Below, one piece after another: positions 8,409 to 15,850 of a stretch of 64,000 nucleotides of DNA. The notes under the pieces are model-generated. The model did no database searches. It was not told where the DNA came from and saw only the letters and a program-made list of their open reading frames with translations. Within the stretch, counting starts at the first letter, position 1; each line of letters begins with the position of its first letter. The DNA comes from Colwellia sp. MB3u-45. Lineage in GTDB: Bacteria > Pseudomonadota > Gammaproteobacteria > Enterobacterales > Alteromonadaceae. Location of the stretch: positions 248,001 to 312,000 of the forward strand of contig NZ_JACGVC010000044.1 of the NCBI RefSeq assembly GCF_014077005.1. The letters are read 5' to 3'. The position numbers were made by a program, and so were the translations under genes.

Positions 8409-9527
8409 ATGAATATTTTTTATGATGAAAATATGCCGTTTGCGGCGGATTTTTTTGCTGATTTAGGCGTGTTAACAGCATTTTCTGGCCGCGATTTGTC
8501 GGCAGCTGATATTAGTGATGCTGACGTGTTATTAGTGCGTTCAATCACTAAAGTCAATGAAGCCTTGTTGCAAAATAATAAAACCTTAAGTTTTGTCGGT
8601 ACTGCAACCATTGGCGTTGATCATATAGATCAAGACTATTTAGCCGATCGAGCGGTTAACTTTTGTTCTGCACCGGGTTGCAATGCCGTCTCTGTCGCTG
8701 AATATGTTCTGAGTGCCTTAGTCGTATTAGCAGAGCGATATTTAATAACCTTATCAGGGTTAACCGTCGGCATTGTTGGCGCAGGTAATACTGGCTCAAG
8801 GTTAAGTGAGAAGTTATCGGCTTTAAATATTAAGCATGTTTTATGTGATCCTATACTGGCTGAAAATTCAGTGGATAAACGAAATTTTGTTACCCTTGAG
8901 CAAGCGTTAAGTTGCGACGTGGTTTCGCTACACGTGCCCTTAACTCGCACCGGTCCGAATTCGACTTATCATTTATTGGATGCCGGCCGATTAGCTCAAT
9001 TTAAAGCTAATCAAATACTGATTAATGCTTGTCGGGGTGAAGTTATCGACAATGCTGCTTTATTGAAAATCAAGCAGCAAGGACATACGTTAAAGCTGGT
9101 ATTAGATGTGTGGGAAAATGAACCCAATATATTATCCGCTTTAATCGCGTATTGTGACATTACCACCGCGCATATTGCTGGTTATAGCTTAGAAGGAAAA
9201 GCGCGTGGCACAGAAATTCTCTATCAGGCATTATGCCGACAGCTAGATATTTTGCCAAATAAGCAGCTTACTGACTTTTTACCGATATCGGCAATTGGCA
9301 CTATTGAAATTAAACAAGAATTTGATGAAATACTGTTAAACCAGCTAGTAAAAATGGTATACGATGTTAGGCGTGACGATGCAATTTTTCGTCAACAAAT
9401 TAATATTCAAGGATTTGACCATATTCGTAAAACTTACCCGACTCGCCGGGAGTTTTCGTCAATAACTGTCAACTTGAATAACGCGTCGAGTTTAGATGTG
9501 CCACATCAGCTTGGCTTTAATAAATAA
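8409..9527 (+). CDS. pdxB: Erythronate-4-phosphate dehydrogenase PdxB
   Basis: 372 residues, the usual PdxB length. It oxidises 4-phosphoerythronate in the DXP-dependent route to pyridoxal 5'-phosphate. The dinucleotide-binding GIVGAGNTGS lies at 121-130. The D-2-hydroxyacid dehydrogenase catalytic residues are visible as Arg in NACRGEV (about 209), Glu in VWENEPN (about 238) and His in TAHIAGYS (about 255). A C-terminal domain after residue 290 distinguishes PdxB from other 2-hydroxyacid dehydrogenases. Twenty-three bases separate it from the aspartate-semialdehyde dehydrogenase gene, so the two are likely co-transcribed. Confidence 0.95.
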   Translation: MNIFYDENMPFAADFFADLGVLTAFSGRDLSAADISDADVLLVRSITKVNEALLQNNKTLSFVGTATIGVDHIDQDYLADRAVNFCSAPGCNAVSVAEYVLSALVVLAERYLITLSGLTVGIVGAGNTGSRLSEKLSALNIKHVLCDPILAENSVDKRNFVTLEQALSCDVVSLHVPLTRTGPNSTYHLLDAGRLAQFKANQILINACRGEVIDNAALLKIKQQGHTLKLVLDVWENEPNILSALIAYCDITTAHIAGYSLEGKARGTEILYQALCRQLDILPNKQLTDFLPISAIGTIEIKQEFDEILLNQLVKMVYDVRRDDAIFRQQINIQGFDHIRKTYPTRREFSSITVNLNNASSLDVPHQLGFNK

Positions 9528-9550
9528 ACTGGATAAAAAGAGAGAGGAAC

Positions 9551-10576
9551 ATGGCACAGAAATTTGATGTTTGCGTACTAGGAGCAACGGGTTTAGTTGG
9601 TAAAACAATTATTGAAATACTAGAACAGCGCGACTTTCCCATTAATAAGCTTTACCCATTAGCGAGCGCTCGTTCAGCGGGTGAATTTATTGACTTTAAG
9701 GGTGAAAGTATTGAAGTTTTAGATGCCGACAATTTTGATTGGAGCCAAGCACAAATTGGTTTCTTCTCAGCTGGCGGTGAAATATCGGCAAAGTATGCGC
9801 CAATAGCGGCTAATGATGGCTGTATTGTTATCGATAATACCTCTGAGTTTCGCTATGACGCTGATATTCCATTAGTTGTACCGGAAGTTAATCCACAAGC
9901 ATTAGCTGAATACCGTAACCGCAATATTATTGCTAACCCGAATTGTTCAACCATTCAAATGATGGTGGCATTAAAGCCTATCTACGATGCCGTAGGTATT
10001 TCACGGGTTAATGTTTGTACTTATCAGTCAGTTTCTGGTGGTGGTAAAGCGGCTATGGACGAGTTAGCTAAGCAAACTGCAGACTTATTGTGTGGCAAGC
10101 CGGTCGAGCCGAAAAATTTCTCTCGTCAAATTGCTTTTAATGTTATTCCACAAATTGATGTATTTCTTGAAAATGGTTATACCAAAGAAGAAATGAAGAT
10201 GGTTTGGGAAACCCAGAAAATATTGGGCGATGACAGTGTAATGGTTAACCCAACAGCTGTGCGTGTACCGGTATTTTTTGGTCACGGTGAATCACTGCAT
10301 ATTGAAACTAACTCACCTATTTCTGCTGAAGAAGTTAAAGAGTTACTGAGCAAAGCACCAGGTATAGTGGTTTGTCACAAAGATGAAGACTTTCCAACGC
10401 AAATTACTGATGCTAGCGGTAAAGATGAAACTTTTGTTGGTCGCATTCGTGAAGACATTAGCCACAACAGTGGTATTAATATGTGGATAGTTGCCGATAA
10501 CGTACGTAAGGGCGCCGCAACGAACAGCGTTCAAATTGCTGAGTTATTAATTAAAGAGCACCTTAGCGAGTATTAA
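9551..10576 (+). CDS. asd: Aspartate-semialdehyde dehydrogenase
   Basis: 341 residues. It reduces L-aspartyl-4-phosphate to aspartate semialdehyde with NADPH, the branch point to lysine, diaminopimelate, threonine and methionine. The N-terminal GATGLVG (11-17) binds the coenzyme; the active-site Cys132 is in IIANPNCSTIQMM; the substrate-binding arginine and catalytic histidine are likely in FVGRIREDISHNSGI. It belongs to the branch found next to fimV in Vibrio and relatives; E. coli Usg occupies this place but lacks activity. Here the catalytic Cys is kept, so activity is expected. SD AGAGAGGAA lies just upstream of the start. Confidence 0.93.
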   Translation: MAQKFDVCVLGATGLVGKTIIEILEQRDFPINKLYPLASARSAGEFIDFKGESIEVLDADNFDWSQAQIGFFSAGGEISAKYAPIAANDGCIVIDNTSEFRYDADIPLVVPEVNPQALAEYRNRNIIANPNCSTIQMMVALKPIYDAVGISRVNVCTYQSVSGGGKAAMDELAKQTADLLCGKPVEPKNFSRQIAFNVIPQIDVFLENGYTKEEMKMVWETQKILGDDSVMVNPTAVRVPVFFGHGESLHIETNSPISAEEVKELLSKAPGIVVCHKDEDFPTQITDASGKDETFVGRIREDISHNSGINMWIVADNVRKGAATNSVQIAELLIKEHLSEY

Positions 10577-10608
10577 ACGCTAAGTAATAGCTTTACTAAA
10601 GAAACTTG

Positions 10609-10643
10609 AAAACCCGTCGTTATCATAAACGTCGGGTTTTTTG
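10609..10643 (+). terminator. Rho-independent terminator after asd
   Basis: Stem AAAACCCG / CGGGTTTT, extended by further pairs around one mismatch, followed by a T-rich tract. Confidence 0.8.
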
Positions 10644-10657
10644 TTTTTATAGTCACT

Positions 10658-10831
10658 ATACCGATTTGATTAAATAAGTGATGACCTTTTCATCAGGAAA
10701 AATAGCTAAATACCAGGCATAAAATTTAGTCAGCACTTATTGACCTTATAAATTTTATAACGCCGTATTTTTTCATTTTAAGCCTTAAAAATGAACAGGT
10801 AGTCAATCAACCTGATATTACAACTTGGTAT
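10658..10831. mobile_element. MITE-like element, copy 2 (about 174 bp)
   Basis: Begins ATACCGATTTGATTAAATAA and ends CAACTTGGTAT, which reads ATACCAAGTTG on the other strand. Its first 130 bases match the minus-strand copy at 27743-27868 closely (for example TTATAAATTTTATAACGCC in both). It is non-coding and fills most of the 447-base gap between asd and fimV; I see no other feature in that gap. Confidence 0.65.
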
Positions 10832-11023
10832 TATTTAACTTTTATTAAATTAACGATAAGATAAGTATTGTCGCGTTAATTTGATAATATAGTGAAAATT
10901 AGTGAGCATTTATCCAATTATCTAGCAGCAATGATTAAGAACTGGAATGATTTTTGCTCTAAAACCTCATAGCTTGGTCCCGTCATTGTATTGGCGCATA
11001 ATTATTATAAATAGGAAATTTTA

Positions 11024-14000
11024 ATGCAAACATTGTTACGCCTGTGCCTATGGCAGGTACTTATTATTAGCATTAGCTGTTTTAGTCTACCTATTTCTGC
11101 TGACGATGGTATACGTATTCGTGGCCCACAATCGACAGATGCTTTTCCTTATGACCGTTATGGCCCGATTGTAGGCAAAGATACTTTATGGAATATTGCG
11201 CTGCAAGTGCGGCCAGACTCGGGTTTGTCTGTTTATCAAGTGATGCAAGCACTGTATGAAAATAATCCTGACTCTTTTAAAGATAAAAATTTAAATCACA
11301 TGATCAATGGTCAGTATTTAAAAATCCCCTCAATTGCAGCAATGAGAGCCATTAACCCTGAAGGCGCACAACAAAAATCAGTTAGTGATGATAAAGCTTG
11401 GCAAAAGAAAGTGCTCAAAATAGCCCCTAACAAAGTGCGGCCGTCAGAAGAAACCTCGGTGAATAAAAAAGACTTAGATGATGCTAAATCAGAAATCAAT
11501 GTGCAGTTACAGGCGATAGACAGTTCTCAACAGCAAAGATTCGCCACCATTCAGAATGATGTTTTAGATTCAATCGATGGCTTACAAAGTCTACTAAAAG
11601 AGAATGAAGCATTACGTCAACGCCTTACCAGCTTTACTGACCAACTGGGCGTTATGCAGAACGAAGTAGCTAAAAGCAAAGAAATAAAAGTGCAGATGGA
11701 CGATATGATCTCACTACAACAAGCCTTACTGGCAAAAGCTGAAGCTAGAGAGCAAGCTTTATTATTAGAAAAACAAAAAGCTGATCTCGAAGAAGGTAGC
11801 TTGATGTCAAGCACATGGTTTGTTGTGTTAATGGCAACCTTACCTGCCATATTAGTGTTGTCATTTTTAGCTTTTTTATACCGACGTAAAGCTAGTAGCG
11901 AAAATGTTGTGCCTACAAAGAAAGAAAAAATCGTTGAACCGACAACTAAGCCGACAACCAAACCGATAAATGAACCAGAGTCTACAAGTGTAGACGATGA
12001 ATTAGCGCTTGATGAACTTTCACTCGACGATGAATTATCAATGGATTTATCAGAGAATGATGAAGGTGATAATGATTTATTTTCCGATGACTTAGATGAT
12101 TTAGACGAGCTCGAAGATATTTCTTTAGACAATGACTCGGAAACTATTTCTTTAGATGATGACATTGTTGAAGGTGAAGCCTTAGAAGGTGGTCAGTTAG
12201 ACCAAGGCGACTTAGACTCCTTGTTTGCAGGATTAGAAGACGAACCGAGTACGGACGATGATACAAAGCTTGATTCAGACCAAATTGATCAAAGTGAATT
12301 AGATAGTCTATTGGCTGAGAGTGCTGAAAGTACGAAAAGTGAGTCAACAGCAAGTGACAACTCTGAAACCCTGAACGAGCCAGAAGATGTTGACGCTTTG
12401 TTGGATACCGCCAGTGAAGATATAAGTGAAGTATCAGCCCCTGAAAATACGCCACCAGAAGCGACAAGTGAAGTATCAAGCACTGATGACACTGATACAT
12501 TAGAAGACTCGATAAATGATCAAAGTGATACGTCAGCAGCCAATAACCAAAAAGCGGAAGATACTGCACCAGAAGAGACTGATGACGTATCAGTCCCCGA
12601 TGATATTGATGCACCGGTAGACTCGGTAAATGATCAAAGTGATACGTCAGCAGCCAATAACCAAAAAGTGGAAGATACTGCAGCAGAAGAGACTAATGAC
12701 CTATCAGCCCCCGATGATATTGATGCACCGGTAGACTCGGTAAATGATCAAAGTGATACGTCAGCAGCCAATAACCCAAAAGTTGAAGATACTGCAGCAG
12801 AAGAGACTAATGACCTATCAGCCCCCGATGATATTGATGCACCGGTAGACTCGGTAAATGATCAAAGTGATACGTCAGCAGCCAATAACCAAAAAGCGGA
12901 AGATACTGCAGCAGAAGAGACTAATGACCTATCAGCCCCCGAAGATATTGATGCATTGGTAGACTCGATAAATGATCAAAGTGATACGTCAGCAGCCAAT
13001 AACCCAAAAGTTGAAGATACTGCAGCAGAAGAGACTAATGACCTATCAGGCCCCGATGATATTGATGCACTGCTAGACTCGATAAATGATCAAAGTAACA
13101 CTTTACCAGTCAATGACCAAAAAGTTGAAGAAGATAACTTAGCCGCGAAGACAAGTGAAGTATCAGACCCTGATGATATTGATGCTTTGTTAGACGCAAT
13201 AAATGACACAGACGAAGAAGCGAACAGTGAAGTATCAGATCCTGATGATATTGATGCCTTATTAGATTCAATAAATGACACAGACGAAGAAGCGAGCAGT
13301 GAAGTATCAGACCCTGATGATATTGATGCTTTGTTAGACGCAATAAATGACACGGGCGAAGAAGCGAGCAGTGAAGTATCAGACCCTGATGATATTGATG
13401 CTTTGTTAGACGCAATAAATGACACGGGTGAAGAAGCGAGCAGTGAAGTCTCAGATCCTGATGATATTGATGCCTTATTAGATTCAATAAATGACACAGA
13501 CGAAGAAGCGAGCAGTGAAGTATCAGATCCTGATGATATCGATGCTTTGTTAGACGCAATAAATGACACGGGCGAAGAAGCGAGCAGTGAAGTATCAGAT
13601 CCTGATGATATCGATGCTTTGTTAGACGCAATAAATGACACGGGCGAAGAAGCGAGCAGTGAAGTATCAGATCCTGATGATATCGATGCCTTATTAGATT
13701 CAATAAATGACACGGGCGAAGAAGCTAGCAGTGAAGTATCAGACCCGGATGATATTGATGCTTTATTAGACGCAATAAATAACACGGGTGAAGAAGCTAG
13801 CAGTGAAGTATCAGACCCTGATGCAACTGCAACAACAAGTAATCCGGCTACAGCATTAGCAAGTGAGAATATCAGTAACGACGATATTGCTACTTCAGCG
13901 CCATCGGATAATGAAAATATAGCACTGATTAATAATTTTACTGATGAATATGTACAATCATTTTTAGGTACAGACTTTAGTGAACAATCGAATGAGAGTG

Positions 14001-15019
14001 TTGACGAAGCAGAGGTTGTTGAGCCGCAAAAAAACACAATCACAGAGAGTAAAACTGAAAACTCAACGGCTAACAACGAAGAAATTTCAGATGATTTTGA
14101 TTTCGATATTGACACTCTTATTGATGAAGTCAACCAAACGCCTGAAGCGAGTGACGCACCATTAGATATTGGTGATGATATTCTTGATACTACATTATTT
14201 GATAAAGAGTTTGATAAAGAATTTGATAGCGATTCAGATAGCGAATTGGCAAGTGATTTGCTCAGTGAAAATACTGAAAATAAAGCGGCAGAGCAAGCTA
14301 GCAGCGCTACTGATGAAGAAGACTTACCAGCATCATCTGGCGACTTCGACGAATCAACTTTAGCCAATTTGCTCAATGATGAAAAAGATAGTGATGATAT
14401 GGTGGAATTATCACCAGATTTTACTGATAGCAATGTCTTAGCTGATTTACTCTCTGGTCATGATGACACTGCACCGAGCGCTGCTAAAAACACTACAAAG
14501 AGCAACGCTGAAGAAGTTAATGGTATGAAAGAGCTTGATAACTTAGATTTTGATGACTTATTGGCCAATATTGAAGAAGAAAGTAGTCAACCTGCCAGTG
14601 ATATTGGTAATGATGATTTTGACATCGGTGATGACTTTGACATAGGTGATGACCTAGAGACAGTTGAGGAAGATATAGCGCCAACAAAAGATAATTCGGA
14701 TAACAAAACTGCAGATAAAGATTTTATTTCTGTAGATTCTTTGTTATTTAATAGTCTATCAGATGGTGAGCCAAGTGAACCTTATGAAAAAATGAATATT
14801 GATGTCGGTTTGAGTGAATTTCCTGAGTTTTCAGGTGATCTCACCGAAGACGATATTGATGATGACAATGGTATTGCGGCAAAATTAGATTTGGCTAAGG
14901 TGTATCTTGAGATTGGTGATGACGATAACGCCGAAGTGATTTTACTCGATGTTATTAAACAGGGCGATGTACAACAACAATTTGATGCACAGCAACTATT
15001 AGACAACCTAAAAGACTAA
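11024..15019 (+). CDS. fimV: FimV/HubP-like polar organiser with LysM domain
   Basis: 1331 residues. Signal peptide (about 1-26), periplasmic LysM-like peptidoglycan-binding segment (about 46-103), a coiled coil (about 150-255), one membrane helix (about 263-286, STWFVVLMATLPAILVL), then a very long acidic cytoplasmic part. The last 50 residues (AAKLDLAKVYLEIGDDDNAEVILLDVI) are the conserved FimV C-terminal TPR-like domain. Homologues mark the cell pole and recruit chromosome-partitioning, flagellar and type IV pilus proteins. The acidic part contains two tandem blocks built on the DDIDALLD motif common in this family. The place after asd is conserved, but truA, often next, lies 13 kb away. 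Confidence 0.92.
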   Translation: MQTLLRLCLWQVLIISISCFSLPISADDGIRIRGPQSTDAFPYDRYGPIVGKDTLWNIALQVRPDSGLSVYQVMQALYENNPDSFKDKNLNHMINGQYLKIPSIAAMRAINPEGAQQKSVSDDKAWQKKVLKIAPNKVRPSEETSVNKKDLDDAKSEINVQLQAIDSSQQQRFATIQNDVLDSIDGLQSLLKENEALRQRLTSFTDQLGVMQNEVAKSKEIKVQMDDMISLQQALLAKAEAREQALLLEKQKADLEEGSLMSSTWFVVLMATLPAILVLSFLAFLYRRKASSENVVPTKKEKIVEPTTKPTTKPINEPESTSVDDELALDELSLDDELSMDLSENDEGDNDLFSDDLDDLDELEDISLDNDSETISLDDDIVEGEALEGGQLDQGDLDSLFAGLEDEPSTDDDTKLDSDQIDQSELDSLLAESAESTKSESTASDNSETLNEPEDVDALLDTASEDISEVSAPENTPPEATSEVSSTDDTDTLEDSINDQSDTSAANNQKAEDTAPEETDDVSVPDDIDAPVDSVNDQSDTSAANNQKVEDTAAEETNDLSAPDDIDAPVDSVNDQSDTSAANNPKVEDTAAEETNDLSAPDDIDAPVDSVNDQSDTSAANNQKAEDTAAEETNDLSAPEDIDALVDSINDQSDTSAANNPKVEDTAAEETNDLSGPDDIDALLDSINDQSNTLPVNDQKVEEDNLAAKTSEVSDPDDIDALLDAINDTDEEANSEVSDPDDIDALLDSINDTDEEASSEVSDPDDIDALLDAINDTGEEASSEVSDPDDIDALLDAINDTGEEASSEVSDPDDIDALLDSINDTDEEASSEVSDPDDIDALLDAINDTGEEASSEVSDPDDIDALLDAINDTGEEASSEVSDPDDIDALLDSINDTGEEASSEVSDPDDIDALLDAINNTGEEASSEVSDPDATATTSNPATALASENISNDDIATSAPSDNENIALINNFTDEYVQSFLGTDFSEQSNESVDEAEVVEPQKNTITESKTENSTANNEEISDDFDFDIDTLIDEVNQTPEASDAPLDIGDDILDTTLFDKEFDKEFDSDSDSELASDLLSENTENKAAEQASSATDEEDLPASSGDFDESTLANLLNDEKDSDDMVELSPDFTDSNVLADLLSGHDDTAPSAAKNTTKSNAEEVNGMKELDNLDFDDLLANIEEESSQPASDIGNDDFDIGDDFDIGDDLETVEEDIAPTKDNSDNKTADKDFISVDSLLFNSLSDGEPSEPYEKMNIDVGLSEFPEFSGDLTEDDIDDDNGIAAKLDLAKVYLEIGDDDNAEVILLDVIKQGDVQQQFDAQQLLDNLKD
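12515..13084 (+). repeat. fimV tandem block A: five 114-bp units
   Basis: Five near-identical in-frame 38-residue units beginning NDQSDTSAANN and ending with a DDIDA(P/L)VDS motif. A degenerate sixth (NDQSNTLPVND) leads into block B. High DNA identity between units implies recent expansion. Confidence 0.9.
13157..13804 (+). repeat. fimV tandem block B: nine 72-bp units
   Basis: Nine in-frame 24-residue units EVSDPDDIDALLD(A/S)INDT followed by (D/G)EEASS. A tenth unit breaks off after EVSDPDA at 13805. Units differ at only a few bases and alternate between two sub-types. The repeats create long antisense open frames that are not genes. Confidence 0.93.
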
Positions 15020-15048
15020 CTAAGCTGTAGTATTTTAGCTTGGGTAAA

Positions 15049-15073
15049 AAGGCTGCAACTTGCAGCCTTTTTT
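15049..15073 (+). terminator. Rho-independent terminator after fimV
   Basis: Stem AAGGCTGCA / TGCAGCCTT with a 3-base loop, then T6. Confidence 0.88.
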
Positions 15074-15206
15074 GATCCTTTTATCGACAGAGCCATTGCA
15101 TCAATAACAGGCATATAGCCGTTTAAACTCTTACCTTAAAGCTCATTAGGAAACTCTAATCATAGCGCCAATTGATAAACTATATGAATGTACACAGCAG
15201 AGCAAC

Positions 15207-15624
15207 GTGAGCGTCCGGAAAACTGCACATTTTCCTCGTTAATTTTTCATTCTAAAGTTACTCCCAGTTAGCTCATTGGAACAACTTATGTATCGTAAAA
15301 CTTTTGATGACTGGAAAAACCAATAGCATAAACTTATTCGCTTCGTTGAAGATGGCAATCTATCAATTGATAATAACCGTGCCTAACGTGCGGTAAAACC
15401 CTTTGTGATAGGTAGAAAAAAATTGCTTGTTCTCAAATACCGCTAATGGCGAAAAAGCCAGTGGGATGTTGTATTCCATAATAGAAACAGCCAAAGCGAA
15501 CGACTTAATTTTCTTTGACTATATGCACATTAATTTGAGCAACTAAGTCAAAAACCTATTGATATTAATCCACTGATACCCTGGAATGTAAAACTTGGCT
15601 AGGTGTCGATTGCCAGACGCTCAC
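15207..15624. mobile_element. IS66-family relic 1 (418 bp, internally deleted)
   Basis: Left end GTGAGCGTCCGGAAAACTGC; right end read in reverse GTGAGCGTCTGGCAATCGAC, an imperfect terminal inverted repeat. Inside are the start of a small IS66 accessory frame (MYRKTFDDWKN) and the decayed end of the tnpC transposase. The right part (GAGCAACTAAGTCAAAA to CTAGGTGT) is shared with relic 2 at 27377. No 8-bp target duplication is visible. The rest of the 830-base gap after fimV holds only the terminator and the promoter region of the next gene. Confidence 0.8.
15333..15512 (+). pseudogene. IS66 TnpC transposase C-terminal fragment
   Basis: Translation gives RFVEDGNLSIDNNRA, stop, RAVKPFVIGRK, then after a one-base frameshift FSNTANGEKASGMLYSIIE and TAKAND. 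This is the conserved C-terminal region of IS66 transposases (DNNRAER.. PFVIGRKNWLF). An in-frame TAA and the frameshift make it non-functional. Confidence 0.85.
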
Positions 15625-15723
15625 CATTAAGTGACCAATAAATTGGTTCAATTACTGTAGCAGCTCCTGTTGAGCTATCTTTTTCCGTTCAGTTAGCCGC
15701 TATTTATTCGCTTTCCTCTTTGA

Positions 15724-15778
15724 CAGTTACATTGCTGTCACATTAAGTACACAAAAATAACGCATTGCTGTCATTTAT
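15724..15778 (+). promoter_or_regulatory. Possible PhoB-type direct-repeat site
   Basis: CAGTTACATTGCTGTCAC (15724-15741) matches the Pho-box consensus CTGTCATAWAWCTGTMAY at about 13 of 18 positions. A second CTGTCAT starts at 15768, exactly 33 bases (three 11-base PhoB half-site steps) after the CTGTCAC at 15735. The same bases also contain the inverted repeat TGACAG-N8-CTGTCA (15721-15740), so another regulator is possible. It lies 73-127 bases before the lipoprotein gene. Confidence 0.4.
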
Positions 15779-15850
15779 CAACCGTACGATAACGAAAATA
15801 ATTTATTCACTATTACATTTTTTCAACTACTTTCTACGGAGCAGAGCTAA

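Noticed and set aside
12515-13804. Possible CRISPR-like array
   Set aside because: The repeats are direct, contiguous, in-frame with fimV and without unique spacers.
13090-14433. Long antisense open frames (up to 447 codons) opposite fimV
   Set aside because: They arise from the biased codon use of the acidic tandem repeats; the protein is Ser-rich and low-complexity, with no start signal and no homology pattern.
15620-15850. Fur box in front of the TonB-region lipoprotein
   Set aside because: No GATAATGATAATCATTATC-like 19-mer was found; the visible signal is the CTGTCA repeat, so iron control is not supported by sequence.
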